A stretch of 64,000 nt of DNA from CAINVV01 sp036508555 (GCA_036508555.1 DATCHD010000035.1:1-64000), one strand, 5' to 3'; positions 50,229 through 60,564 are shown, numbered from the stretch's first letter. A program made the numbers and translations. Notes: generated by a model from the letters alone, not told the origin.

Positions 50229-51038
50229 ATGAAAAAGGTCATTTTCATTACTGGCATTTCATCGGGTTTTGGCAAAGAAACAGCCTCGCTTCTTGCCGCT
50301 CAAGGCCATACGGTCTACGGCACAGTGCGTAAAGAAACCTCGACCGATCCGGCAGTTAATGCCCTGATCATGGATTTATCAGATGGTGATTCGATTATTT
50401 CAGCTGTCGGGCAAGTGGTAAAAAAAGAGGGCAGAATCGACGTGCTGATCAACAATGCCGGAATGCACACCGGCGGTCCAATAGAGACCCTTCCATTGGA
50501 TACCATCAAGCTGCAGATGAATACCAATTTTATCGGACTGGTTCAACTCACCCAGCTGGTTCTGCCCGTCATGCGCAAGCAGGGCGGTGGAAAGATCATC
50601 AACTTCAGCTCCATTGGCGGACTCATGGGACTGCCCTACCAGGGAATTTACTCCGCCGGGAAATTTGCTATCGAAGGTTTCAGCGAAGCCTTAAGAATGG
50701 AAGTCAAGGCCTTCAATATCAAAATTGTAGTGATTAATCCGGGTGATTTCAACACCAATAATACGGCCAATCGCCGCGGGTTTCTTGCCTCTACCGGGGA
50801 TAGCGATCCTTATGAATCCCAGTTTGCCAAGACCCTCGCGGTGATTGAAAACGATGAATCCAAAGGCTGGAAGCCGCAAATTCTGGCAAAGAAACTGGTC
50901 AGGATCGTGGAGTGTACCAATCCCAGGCAAAGCTATGTCATCGCTTCTTTAGAACAAAAACTGGCCGTCGTGATCAAATATTTCTTACCAGGAAAGCTCT
51001 TTAGCATAATCCTGAGGGATCATTACGGGATCAAGTAA
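50229..51038 (+). CDS. Short-chain dehydrogenase, possible 3-ketosphinganine reductase
   Basis: The 269-residue SDR has TGISSGFGKE at residues 8-17 for NAD(P) binding, NNAG near 75, and Tyr/Lys in YSAGKFA (about 143-147), so it should be catalytically complete. Its position right after spt suggests the reduction of the 3-keto intermediate of sphinganine synthesis. Other SDR roles are possible, since this family is not specific. No further sphingolipid genes are in the window. Confidence 0.8.
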   Translation: MKKVIFITGISSGFGKETASLLAAQGHTVYGTVRKETSTDPAVNALIMDLSDGDSIISAVGQVVKKEGRIDVLINNAGMHTGGPIETLPLDTIKLQMNTNFIGLVQLTQLVLPVMRKQGGGKIINFSSIGGLMGLPYQGIYSAGKFAIEGFSEALRMEVKAFNIKIVVINPGDFNTNNTANRRGFLASTGDSDPYESQFAKTLAVIENDESKGWKPQILAKKLVRIVECTNPRQSYVIASLEQKLAVVIKYFLPGKLFSIILRDHYGIK

Positions 51039-51081
51039 CACCCGTCTGTTATTTTGCCATTTTACTGTCATTCAATATATT

Positions 51082-51219
51082 ATGGTCAAGAAGATCCTAT
51101 TATCCCTGCTCCTGACAGCAGGAATTTTGTCGTTACAGGCACAAACGGCGAAGAAAAAATCCACCCCCGTTGCAGACGAGGGAATAGTTCAGCTCTGGTT
51201 TAATTTTCTAAAGAAATAG
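51082..51219 (+). CDS. 45-residue secreted peptide of unknown function
   Basis: A short frame reads MVKKILLSLLLTAGILSLQA, a clean Sec signal peptide, followed by QTAKKKSTPVADEGIVQLWF and NFLKK. The mature part would be about 25 residues, basic at the start with an amphipathic end. It lies between the SDR gene and the first mannosidase, 42 nt before the latter. It might be a small exported peptide or the remnant of a larger gene. No cysteines or known motifs are seen. Confidence 0.55.
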   Translation: MVKKILLSLLLTAGILSLQAQTAKKKSTPVADEGIVQLWFNFLKK

Positions 51220-51261
51220 TCTAACTTTAACGTTACAAAATTACAAAACTTTAACTTCTTA

Positions 51262-53823
51262 ATGATGAGAAACAACAATTCAGAAAGTCAGCTTTCGCGC
51301 AGAAATTTTCTAAGAAGCGCTGCTTCAGGCACTGCATTACTAGCCCTGGCCCCTGCCACCAACCTTTTTGCCGGCAATATTCAGGCAGGTTTTGCCTGGT
51401 CGGCCGAAGCGGCAAAATTTAAGATCCACATGATCGGTCAGGCACACATCGACCCAGTCTGGTTATGGAATTGGTCGGAAGGTATCTCTGTCGTTCACAG
51501 CACTTTCCAATCCGCCCTCGACCGCATGAAAGAAGAGCCGGATTTCAAATTCACTGCCAGTTCCGCCCAGTTTTACCAATGGGTTGCCGAAAATGATCCA
51601 GCCATGCTGAAAGAAATCCGCAAACGCGCCGATGAGGGTCGCTGGAGTTCAGTGGGAGGCTGGTGGGTAGAGCCCGACATGAATATACCATCGGGTGAGG
51701 CGATGGTCAGACAGGGACTTTACGGTCAGCTGACGTTACAAAAGCTGCTGGGCCATCGCTCAAAAATAGCCTATAACCCTGATTCATTTGGACATACCGG
51801 AAACCTGCCCCAGATCATCAAGTTGCAGGGGATGGAAAATTACATCTTTATGCGTCCGGGAATCCGGGAAAAAATCTTGCCCTCAGATCTTTTTTGGTGG
51901 GAAGGTACCGATGGCACCAAAGTCCTGACCTATCGCATCCAGTTTGGGTACAATGACAGCGGATCTGTTCATTCCCGTGTTGAAAATCTGGTAGCACAAT
52001 ATGGCAATCAGCCGATGAAGAGTTTCATGGCCTTCTACGGCGCAGGCGACCACGGTGGCGGGGCAACAAAGATCAACATCAGCTCTATCAATGCGTTAAA
52101 AGTCGAGCAAGGTGCACCGAAAGTCATTTACAGCACCCCGGATATTTATTTCAAGGAAGCCCGCGAAGAGAACAATCCCAATCTGCCCGTGATCAAGGAC
52201 GATCTTCAGCATCACGCAGTTGGTTGTTATACAGCCGAATGCGAGATTAAGAAAGGCAACCGGCTATCTGAAGCAGCCCTGGTGACGGCCGAGAAACTTA
52301 CTGCTATCGGCTCGGTGGCCTGGGGAGCACATTATCCAAAACAGGAACTCACTGCGGCCTGGCACAAAGTCCTCTTCCTGCAGTTTCACGATAGTCTGGC
52401 CGGTTCTTCCCTCTTCGATCATTCACAGAGTGCCCGCGAGGGATTCGGTTATGCGCAGGATGTTGCGCATCAGTCGACCTTCATGGCCGTTCAAAAACTC
52501 GAATGGCAAGTCGCTACCGAGGATCCCGAGTCACAATATCTGCTGGTCTTCAACCCACATGCGTGGGAAGTTACCGGCAACATTGAATACGATTACAACT
52601 GGGGTACGAACAAAACTTCAAGGGTCGACGACGAAAAAGGCAACGCACTACCACACCAGTGGGCACCAGGTTCTTCAGAGGCCGGAAGCCGGAAAAAACT
52701 GGTAGTAAGTATGACTGTTCCTTCAATGGGATACCGCCAGATCCGCCTTTGGGTCGGAGAGAATCCGGCCTTCAAGCAAGTGGTAAAAGTGACTGAGAAC
52801 ACGATTGAAAATGAATTTGTAAAACTTCATATCTCTTACAATGGTTCGATCGGATTGTTGGATAAAGTTAACAACAAAGACCTGTTTGTGGGTGGAGACG
52901 CTGGTTGCAGGGCAGTGATCATCGATGATCCGAGCGATACCTGGAGTCATGACATCAAGACTTACAACAAGGAGATCGGCGCTTTTGGGAATGCCACCAT
53001 TAAGATTTTGGAAGAAGGACCGTTGCGTGGCAAAATCCGTTCCATTATGACTTACGGCAGTTCAACCCTTACCATCGACTGGACCCTTTACGCAGGATCC
53101 AGGAATCCGGAAGCAGCAGTGACCCTCGACTGGCACGAACACCTGAAGATGGTGAAATTCTGTTTCCCTGTTGAAGTGGATTCTCCGGTGGCGACTTATG
53201 AGACATCCTACGGCACCATCGTGCGTGCCACCAATGGAAACGAAGATCCTGGTCAGCGGTGGATCGATGTGACAGGGAAAAGCGGTGCAACCAATTACGG
53301 TTTAGCTGTATTTAACAATGCTAAATATGGGTACAGCGTCTCCGGCAGTGATATGCGGATCTCGGTAGCACGTTCGGCAGTTTATGCCCATCACAATCCT
53401 AAGGTGCTGGATATGAAGGCTGAACATCTATGGATGGATCAGGGTATTCAGACTTTCCACCTACTTTTGGTCCCTCATGAAGGGAATTGGCAACACAGCA
53501 ACCTCGTGAGAATCGCCGAGGAGTTGATGGCTCCCTGCGTTCCAATTTACCAGGGTATCCACAAGGGAACGATGCCAAAATCAGGATCATTCCTTTCAGT
53601 AGATGCGGCCAACATCATAGTTTCCTCCATCAAACAGGCAGAAAATGGTGACGACTTGATCCTGCGCTGTGTGGAAACCAATGGAATGGCGGTTACTGCT
53701 AACCTGGACCTGGCCATCGTCAAACGCAAATGGAGCGGCAACTTCCGCCCTTATGAAATCAAAACCCTTCGCTTAAACGCCAAATCCGGAAGTATCAAAG
53801 AGGTAAACTTGTTGGAAGAATAA
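51262..53823 (+). CDS. GH38 alpha-mannosidase, Tat-exported
   Basis: The 853-residue protein begins with a twin-arginine signal (SRRNFLRSAASGTALLAL). GH38 features are AHIDPVWLWNWSEG (zinc ligands His62 and Asp64), WWVEPDMNIPSGEA (nucleophile Asp139) and PDSFGHTGNLPQI. It hydrolyses alpha-mannosides, probably in the periplasm on N-glycan or mannan pieces. A Tat signal suggests that it folds before export. A second GH38 gene follows 19 nt downstream. Confidence 0.93.
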   Translation: MMRNNNSESQLSRRNFLRSAASGTALLALAPATNLFAGNIQAGFAWSAEAAKFKIHMIGQAHIDPVWLWNWSEGISVVHSTFQSALDRMKEEPDFKFTASSAQFYQWVAENDPAMLKEIRKRADEGRWSSVGGWWVEPDMNIPSGEAMVRQGLYGQLTLQKLLGHRSKIAYNPDSFGHTGNLPQIIKLQGMENYIFMRPGIREKILPSDLFWWEGTDGTKVLTYRIQFGYNDSGSVHSRVENLVAQYGNQPMKSFMAFYGAGDHGGGATKINISSINALKVEQGAPKVIYSTPDIYFKEAREENNPNLPVIKDDLQHHAVGCYTAECEIKKGNRLSEAALVTAEKLTAIGSVAWGAHYPKQELTAAWHKVLFLQFHDSLAGSSLFDHSQSAREGFGYAQDVAHQSTFMAVQKLEWQVATEDPESQYLLVFNPHAWEVTGNIEYDYNWGTNKTSRVDDEKGNALPHQWAPGSSEAGSRKKLVVSMTVPSMGYRQIRLWVGENPAFKQVVKVTENTIENEFVKLHISYNGSIGLLDKVNNKDLFVGGDAGCRAVIIDDPSDTWSHDIKTYNKEIGAFGNATIKILEEGPLRGKIRSIMTYGSSTLTIDWTLYAGSRNPEAAVTLDWHEHLKMVKFCFPVEVDSPVATYETSYGTIVRATNGNEDPGQRWIDVTGKSGATNYGLAVFNNAKYGYSVSGSDMRISVARSAVYAHHNPKVLDMKAEHLWMDQGIQTFHLLLVPHEGNWQHSNLVRIAEELMAPCVPIYQGIHKGTMPKSGSFLSVDAANIIVSSIKQAENGDDLILRCVETNGMAVTANLDLAIVKRKWSGNFRPYEIKTLRLNAKSGSIKEVNLLEE

Positions 53824-53842
53824 TTACATCACACTTATCAAC

Positions 53843-56491
53843 ATGAAGAAAGTCATTAATTTGTTACTCTTGGCATTTCTGATCCTCAGCACTTTTTCTC
53901 ATGTATCTGCCCAAAGGAAAGACACCATTCAGGTAGTAGGTCATGCCCACATGGACATGAACTGGCTTTGGACTTATTCGGAAACCATGCAGATGTGCAA
54001 CGACAACCTGCGTCAGGTAGTCGCATTTATGAAGGAGTTTCCCGACTATACCATGGTTCAGAGTCAGGCAGCCGTCTACCATTTTGTTGAAACGGTAGAC
54101 CCTCCCCTTCTGGTGCAAATCAGAAAGTACGTCAAAGAGGGTCGGTTAGAACCAGTCGGTGGCATGTGGACAGAAGGGGACATGAATCTTTCCTCCGGCG
54201 AAGCTATCTCCCGCTCCTTTTTGCTCGGACAGCGCTATTTTCAAAACAAGCTCGGAAGAATGGCCAAAGTGGGATGGTTGCCCGATAATTTCGGTCACAT
54301 TTCTCAGATGCCCCAGATCCTGAAACTGGCTGGATGCGATTCTTACTATTTCCATCGCTGCAAACCTTATGTGGGTACTTTCTGGTGGGTTGCACCCGAT
54401 TCATCCAGGGTATTATGCTATGGCAATGATGGTTACAATGGCGAGATTAAAAAGGAGCTGAAAGAGGACATTCAGAAATACGCTCCGGAAAAACGAAGAA
54501 TTCTTCAGATCACAGGCGTAGGAGATCATGGTGGCGGACCGACCCGCGCCAACATCGATATGGTACACCAACTGGATAAAACACCTGGATATCCGGCCGT
54601 CAAATTTGCTACAGCAGGTGATTTCTTTAGACAATCAGCCAAAGAGATGGAAGGTCGTCCCACCCACCGGGGTGAGATGCAGTTCATCTTTGAGGGTTGT
54701 TACACCAGCGTTGCCGGCATCAAAGAGGGTAACAGAAACAGTGAAAATTCCCTTTTTGCAAGTGAATTTTTCAATACCCTTCGTTGGCTCCATGGAGAGA
54801 AATATCCTGCTGAGGCGTTGCGTGATCTCTGGATGACCGTAAATTTCAATGAATTTCACGATATACTGCCGGGATCGGGGATCAACGAAGCCAACAAGGA
54901 AGCGGTGGCCCGTTACAGCGAAGTGCTGCGCAAGAGCACTGAACTGCGCAACAATGCTTTCCGCCAAATGGCGGATGAGGTAAAATTTCAAACGGGACTC
55001 GGTCAACCCATTGTGGCCTATAACCTTCAGCCGTATGGCAGTAAAAAAATTGTAGAGGCAACCATTTTTTCCAATGAAGAACCGGCAACAGCTAAAATGG
55101 CCAACTGGGGCAATTACTACGGTTCCAAAAACATCCGACCAGTAGACAAAGGTCAAGGAAAATTTCCTACTGTGATGGTTCGCGATGCTTCAGGAAAATC
55201 TTATCCGGCACAGATCGTATGGGGCAAATGGACGCCTCCCGGATATACTTCCAAAGTGCAGTTTATAGTGGATGAGATGCCGGCCGGCGGATACAAGACT
55301 TTCTATATTGACATGAGCAAACCGGGCGAATTCAACAAAACTATCCCATTCAACAACAGCACTTTCGAAACCGATTTCTTTACCGTGAAATTTGACCTGA
55401 AGACTGGAGGAATTGTCGGCCTGTTCGACAAACGTACCCAAAAAGAGTTTGTACGGGAAGGCGGTCAGCTGAACCAATTGAGGATGTACCTCGAAGACAG
55501 AAAAGGCGGAATGAAATCCTGGACCCTCAACAAGATTGTCAAACAGGAGGTTGTAAGTAAAGTGATCAGTGTGAAAGTCGTTGAAAATGGTCCGGTCAGG
55601 GCCTGTGTGGAAACAGTGAAAAGTTGGGGGAAATCCCGCTTTATTGAACGAACGATACTCTACCGCTCCTATCCGAGAATTGATTACGACATGGAGGTTC
55701 ATTGGCTGGAAACCGGCAGCGACTCCACAGATTCACCGATGCTTCGTGCTGTTTTTCCACTCGCTCTGGAAAACCCAAGGTTCTTCTCCCAGGTACCGTT
55801 TGATATAGTAGAAAGACCCGTTGATAGAAAAATAAACGGGAAAGATGCGCCATCCTGGTTGAAATCACAATCGGACGTCTATAGCCTTTCCCCTGAAAAA
55901 TCGGATGGGCAGGAGGTTCCAGCCCAAAAATGGGTGGATATTACTGACGGGAAAGTAGGCATCGCACTGCTCAACAAAACAAAATATGGCCATTCCTTCA
56001 CCAAAGGGGATTTGCGTATTACCCTGATGCGATCGGGGGGCGAGCCGGATATCTACCCAAATCTTGGAAAATTTGAGATCAGCTATTCGCTATTTCCACA
56101 TTCCGGCGACTGGAAATCAGGCGTTTTGGCCGAAGGAGAAGATTTTAATGTTCCTGTTTATGCGGCAGAACCGCCTTCTTTATCGTTGGTGAAAACGCAC
56201 GCTACCCGACCAGAGGAGACTTCATTTTTCTCTGTAGACGCTAAAAATGTGGCACTTTCCGGTATCAAACAGGCGGAGGAGGGAAAGGAACTCATTGTTA
56301 GACTGGTAGAGATGGAGGGAAAAGAGACGACCGTTCAACTGAAGGTACCGGTAAAAATTGCTCAGGCAAGACGATTAAATTTCGTTGAGTTACCACTTGA
56401 AAAGGTAGCACAACCTACCATTACCGGCAACACCTTACAAGTTAAAATCAGGGCTCATGAAATTGTGACCCTTGGGATAATGCCCAATTAA
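53843..56491 (+). CDS. GH38 alpha-mannosidase, Sec-exported
   Basis: The 882-residue protein has a Sec signal peptide (about 1-24). GH38 motifs are VVGHAHMDMNWLWTYSET (His36 and Asp38), GMWTEGDMNLSSGEA (nucleophile Asp113) and PDNFGHISQMPQIL. The core resembles the preceding protein but is clearly diverged, so it may act on another linkage. It is followed by the fucosidase after 65 nt and belongs to the same glycan-degrading group. Confidence 0.93.
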   Translation: MKKVINLLLLAFLILSTFSHVSAQRKDTIQVVGHAHMDMNWLWTYSETMQMCNDNLRQVVAFMKEFPDYTMVQSQAAVYHFVETVDPPLLVQIRKYVKEGRLEPVGGMWTEGDMNLSSGEAISRSFLLGQRYFQNKLGRMAKVGWLPDNFGHISQMPQILKLAGCDSYYFHRCKPYVGTFWWVAPDSSRVLCYGNDGYNGEIKKELKEDIQKYAPEKRRILQITGVGDHGGGPTRANIDMVHQLDKTPGYPAVKFATAGDFFRQSAKEMEGRPTHRGEMQFIFEGCYTSVAGIKEGNRNSENSLFASEFFNTLRWLHGEKYPAEALRDLWMTVNFNEFHDILPGSGINEANKEAVARYSEVLRKSTELRNNAFRQMADEVKFQTGLGQPIVAYNLQPYGSKKIVEATIFSNEEPATAKMANWGNYYGSKNIRPVDKGQGKFPTVMVRDASGKSYPAQIVWGKWTPPGYTSKVQFIVDEMPAGGYKTFYIDMSKPGEFNKTIPFNNSTFETDFFTVKFDLKTGGIVGLFDKRTQKEFVREGGQLNQLRMYLEDRKGGMKSWTLNKIVKQEVVSKVISVKVVENGPVRACVETVKSWGKSRFIERTILYRSYPRIDYDMEVHWLETGSDSTDSPMLRAVFPLALENPRFFSQVPFDIVERPVDRKINGKDAPSWLKSQSDVYSLSPEKSDGQEVPAQKWVDITDGKVGIALLNKTKYGHSFTKGDLRITLMRSGGEPDIYPNLGKFEISYSLFPHSGDWKSGVLAEGEDFNVPVYAAEPPSLSLVKTHATRPEETSFFSVDAKNVALSGIKQAEEGKELIVRLVEMEGKETTVQLKVPVKIAQARRLNFVELPLEKVAQPTITGNTLQVKIRAHEIVTLGIMPN

Positions 56492-56556
56492 TATTATCCG
56501 TCATTAGATCAGATCTGAAACCAAAATACAAATTTTAAGTTTTATAATTTAAGCAA

Positions 56557-57915
56557 ATGAGAAAAATACTGAAAATCAGCTTAATTGGCCTTTTATTATT
56601 GACTTTGTGTATGCAAACCATGGCACAGTCCAATTACAAAACTGAAACTCCGGAGCAAAAAACAAAGCGAATGGCCTGGTGGACGGATGCCCGATTTGGG
56701 ATGTTTATCCACTGGGGATTGTACGCCTTGCCGGCCCGTCACGAATGGGTGAAGAACAATGAGCGAATGACCAATGAACAGTATCAGAAGTATTTCGAAG
56801 AGTACAATCCTGATCTGTACAACCCGAAAGAGTGGGCCAGGATGGCAAAAGAAGCAGGAATGAAGTATGTCGTCCTGACCGCCAAACACCATGAGGGATT
56901 CTGTAATTTCGACTCTAAATTCACTGATTATAAGACAACCAACACCAAATTTGGCAGAGATGTTGTCAAAGAATATGTTGAAGCATTACGAGGTGAAGGA
57001 TTGAGAGTCGGGTTCTACTATTCTCTGATCGACTGGCATCATCCCGACTATACCATAGACCGTAACCACCCGCAGCGTCAGGAATCTGACTCCGCTTATG
57101 CCAAGTTGAACAAGGGCAAAGACATGGCCAAATACCGCGAATACCTGAAGAATCAGGTGCGCGAATTGTTAACCAATTACGGCCAGATCGATGTGATATG
57201 GTTTGACTTCTCCTTTCCTGGTAAGAATGGCAAAGGCCATGATGACTGGGATTCTGAAGGGTTGCTGAAAATGGTCCGCCAATTACAGCCGAATATTATC
57301 GTCGATGACCGCCTCGATCTGAAAGACAAAGACTACGGATGGGATTTCGAATCTCCGGAACAATACAAAGTCGAGAAATGGCCTGAGCGCAACGGACAAA
57401 AAGTCTACTGGGAAACTTGTCAGACCTTCTCCGGATCATGGGGTTACTACCGTGATGAAACCAGCTGGAAAAATCCCGCCCAATTGCTTGAGTTATTGAT
57501 TGAATCGGTTGGTAAAGGGGGAAATCTATTGCTGAATGTCGGACCAACCGCCCGTGGATTGTTTGACTACCGTGCACAGGAACGTTTGAAAGCCATGGGT
57601 GAATGGATGAAATACAACAACCGCTCCATTTACGGCTGTACCGAGGCTCCTGCTGAGTTTGTCGCACCAGCCAATACGTTGCTCACTTATAATGCAAAAA
57701 CAAACAGATTATACATCCACCTGCTGGCTTATCCAATGGGAAATCTAAAACTGAAGAATGTTGCAGATAAGGTCAAATATATTCAATTTCTGCACGATGC
57801 CTCCGAAGTTAAATATCGCGCCGGAAACGGAGAGGAAAGCAAGAACCTCAATTTATCCTTGCCTGTGCTGAAACCGCCAATGGAAATACCTGTACTGGAA
57901 GTTATTCTGAAGTAA
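56557..57915 (+). CDS. GH29 alpha-L-fucosidase, exported
   Basis: The 452-residue protein has a signal peptide (about 1-24). GH29 features are RFGMFIHWGLYALPARHEWV near the N-terminus, YVVLTAKHHEGFCNFDS and the nucleophile Asp217 in VIWFDFSFPG. It removes alpha-linked fucose from glycans such as N-glycans, mucins or algal polymers. Together with two GH38 enzymes it suggests scavenging of fucosylated, mannose-containing glycans. A terminator follows. Confidence 0.94.
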   Translation: MRKILKISLIGLLLLTLCMQTMAQSNYKTETPEQKTKRMAWWTDARFGMFIHWGLYALPARHEWVKNNERMTNEQYQKYFEEYNPDLYNPKEWARMAKEAGMKYVVLTAKHHEGFCNFDSKFTDYKTTNTKFGRDVVKEYVEALRGEGLRVGFYYSLIDWHHPDYTIDRNHPQRQESDSAYAKLNKGKDMAKYREYLKNQVRELLTNYGQIDVIWFDFSFPGKNGKGHDDWDSEGLLKMVRQLQPNIIVDDRLDLKDKDYGWDFESPEQYKVEKWPERNGQKVYWETCQTFSGSWGYYRDETSWKNPAQLLELLIESVGKGGNLLLNVGPTARGLFDYRAQERLKAMGEWMKYNNRSIYGCTEAPAEFVAPANTLLTYNAKTNRLYIHLLAYPMGNLKLKNVADKVKYIQFLHDASEVKYRAGNGEESKNLNLSLPVLKPPMEIPVLEVILK

Positions 57916-57937
57916 TCAGTACCTAAATTAGCAGAAG

Positions 57938-57985
57938 TGCCTGAAGTAAGTGGTTTATTGCACATTACTTCAGGCATTATTTATT
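57938..57985 (+). terminator. Terminator of the mannosidase-fucosidase run
   Basis: TGCCTGAAGTAA (57938-57949) pairs with TTACTTCAGGCA (57965-57976) around a 15-nt loop. A T-rich stretch follows. Confidence 0.8.
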
Positions 57986-58063
57986 TTTCTAATGCCAGAA
58001 TGAATTTTTCCATAGTTTAGTTTTGTTTGAACCACCTGCAAATTACTAAAAAATAAAAGACTC

Positions 58064-60550
58064 TCAACAGTTCACTTCGAGGTGTTTCAAGACAAATCGT
58101 ATCTCCCCATAACTATAATTATCTCCGAGCTTAGCCTTCAGATCGCTTATCTGCTTGAAATTATTGAGTTCGTAACACTCCTCAATTGCCTTAATCTTTT
58201 TCTTCTCTACCAGCCTGTCGATCGGGATTTCCCGGGAGGCAACATAATAAAGCAGATGAGTCTCGATGGTTGAAACGGCCATCTGCCTGTTGCGGGCAAT
58301 CTCAGGGATCGTTAACCCGTTTTTGAAGAGTTCGCGGGAAATCTGTCTCGAATCCATTCCAGCCCGTTCGGCCTCTTTGTCAGCTTCTGCGGGGACTTCC
58401 ATCCCCTGCCGGTTACGGTAAGCAAGGATCATCTCGAGTATTTCCCGACCAAACTGCTTCATCCGCACGCCCCCCATGCCTTTTACCTCTTTCAGCTCTT
58501 TCCCGGTTACGGGAAGGGTCTGGACAATCTCCAGCAGGGTCTTCTGTGCCAGGATGCGTGCGACTTCCACCTGCATCAATTCGGCCTTTTCTGCCCGCCA
58601 TTTTTTGAGCTGGGTATAGAAATCAGGATTGGAAGAGAAAGCGGCCGCGCCATCGGATTTCTTACTTCCATAAAAAGTTTCCTCCACATCTAAAACTGCT
58701 TTGGCCCGGGTTTCCAGGTAGGTTTTAACGTAAAAACCAGAAATGCACTTTTCCAGACAAATCTTCTTGACTTTGATCTCTTTTCTTAGTCTGCCGGTCG
58801 CTTCACCAAGACTCTTTCGAACTGCTTTATTGTCACTTTCAAAAACCGCCTGGGTAAGGGGATGTTCCAGAAGTTGTTCCAATTTACCGGAGTAAAACGC
58901 TGTAGCTTTCATGATCCGATCCTGCAGCTGCTGATTTTCTTCCGGATTCGGAGTAAGGGGAAGTAACTGCCTGATCTGATTTTCGAAACGTGTTGCAATG
59001 TCGATCATTTCGGTCTGGACCGGGTTGATCATACCTTTCAGGGTAAATTTCAGGGTACCTAATAATTGAGAAGAATGTTCCTCCCACAATTTCAGAATGT
59101 AATGAATCTGTCTGATTATCTGCCTGTAATCGAATAATTCACCGACCAGCTGCTGAAAATACTCCTTCCGGGATAGCGCCAGATCATCAGGACCGGGCTG
59201 ATTTTGTTCCACTTCCTCGCTAAATTGTCCTACAGTAGAATCATTCTTAACACTGTAGGGAGCGATTGGAGAGCTCAGTACGAGTCCCTCGAAAGTCTTG
59301 CAGCGGCTCAAAGCCACATAAACCTGACCATGTGCAAAGGACGAACGCGCATCGATGATGGCCTTTTCGAAGGTAAGTCCCTGGCTCTTGTGAATGGTGA
59401 TAGCCCAGGCCAGCTTCAGCGGAAATTGACCGTAGGTGCCGATCACTTCTTCCTCAATCTCCTGGGTTACTTCGTTCAGCGCATATTTCATGTTGTGCCA
59501 GACGGCCCTTTCGACATTGATTACAAAGTCGTCATCCGGACAGCTGACTTCTATTAATTCCTCTTCTAAATCAGTTATCTTCCCGATTTTGCCATTGAAA
59601 AACTGCTTTTCGGGCGAAGGATCGTTCTTCACAAACATCACCTGGGCACCGATTTTCAGATCCAGTTCCGGGTCGGTTGGATAGGAATATTCGGGAAATT
59701 CCCCGTTTACCTCAGCGTTGAACCTGGTAGCCGGAGTTTTCAATTGACTCAATTTGGAACTGTTAATCTGCTGAGACTGGACGTTATGTGTGGTCAACGA
59801 AATATAACCTTCTTTGTCATCCGGATTGAAACCCGGCTTGTATCGTTGGTTTAGCAAGGCGAGTGTTGCTGAATCGATCTGATTGTTGCGCACTTTGTTC
59901 AGCAGATCGATAAACTGGCGGTCACTCTGACGGAAGATATGTTGCAGTTCGATACTGGTAAACCTGGATCTTTTCAGGGCCAGGCTGCTAAAGAAAAATG
60001 CGGTGTCGTAATAGTTTTTCAATATTTCCCATTCATCCTCTTTTACAATGGGGGCGAGTTGCTGCATGTCGCCGATCATCAGCAGCTGCACGCCGCCAAA
60101 GGGTTTATAACGGGTGCGGTACCTTCGTAATACATCATCGATGGCATCCAGCACATCGGCCCGGACCATGCTGATTTCATCGATTACCAACAAATCCAGG
60201 CTCCGTATGATATTGATTTTCCCCTTGCTAAAGCGTTTGATTCCGTAGGCTCCTTCCTGGGTATTCAAGGGGGGAAAGGGTTTGTCGGGGTCCTGCGGTA
60301 TCTGCGGACCGAATGAAAGCTGAAAGAAGGAGTGAATTGTAACTCCTCCTGCATTGATGGCGGCTACTCCGGTGGGTGCCACAACCACCATCCTTTTAGG
60401 CGACTGCTGTTTGAGATTCCTCAGAAAAGTAGTCTTTCCCGTCCCGGCTTTCCCGGTAAGGAAAAGATTCTGACCGGTATATTGTACGAAGTCGAAAGCC
60501 AGCTCCAGCTGTGGATTGCTGAGGTAGGTAAATTGATCTGATTGGTTCAT
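58064..60550 (-). CDS. Pif1/RecD-type helicase with HRDC-like and HTH domains
   Basis: The 828-residue protein has a Pif1-like SF1 helicase core: Walker A GKAGTGKTT (about 33-41), a DEXQ-type LLVIDEISMV and a C-terminal helicase motif in IHKSQGLTF. The later part carries an HRDC-like segment (about 660-720; EVKGMGGVRMKQFG) and a C-terminal HTH (NGLTIPEIARNRQMAVSTIE) like that of some RecQ proteins. It unwinds DNA, perhaps at forks or G-quadruplexes. The long C-terminus differs from the short viral or yeast Pif1 form. It begins 8 nt downstream of a good Shine-Dalgarno (CTCCTT on the plus strand, 60555-60560). Confidence 0.88.
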   Translation of the reverse strand: MNQSDQFTYLSNPQLELAFDFVQYTGQNLFLTGKAGTGKTTFLRNLKQQSPKRMVVVAPTGVAAINAGGVTIHSFFQLSFGPQIPQDPDKPFPPLNTQEGAYGIKRFSKGKINIIRSLDLLVIDEISMVRADVLDAIDDVLRRYRTRYKPFGGVQLLMIGDMQQLAPIVKEDEWEILKNYYDTAFFFSSLALKRSRFTSIELQHIFRQSDRQFIDLLNKVRNNQIDSATLALLNQRYKPGFNPDDKEGYISLTTHNVQSQQINSSKLSQLKTPATRFNAEVNGEFPEYSYPTDPELDLKIGAQVMFVKNDPSPEKQFFNGKIGKITDLEEELIEVSCPDDDFVINVERAVWHNMKYALNEVTQEIEEEVIGTYGQFPLKLAWAITIHKSQGLTFEKAIIDARSSFAHGQVYVALSRCKTFEGLVLSSPIAPYSVKNDSTVGQFSEEVEQNQPGPDDLALSRKEYFQQLVGELFDYRQIIRQIHYILKLWEEHSSQLLGTLKFTLKGMINPVQTEMIDIATRFENQIRQLLPLTPNPEENQQLQDRIMKATAFYSGKLEQLLEHPLTQAVFESDNKAVRKSLGEATGRLRKEIKVKKICLEKCISGFYVKTYLETRAKAVLDVEETFYGSKKSDGAAAFSSNPDFYTQLKKWRAEKAELMQVEVARILAQKTLLEIVQTLPVTGKELKEVKGMGGVRMKQFGREILEMILAYRNRQGMEVPAEADKEAERAGMDSRQISRELFKNGLTIPEIARNRQMAVSTIETHLLYYVASREIPIDRLVEKKKIKAIEECYELNNFKQISDLKAKLGDNYSYGEIRFVLKHLEVNC

Positions 60551-60564
60551 GCTGCTCCTTTACA

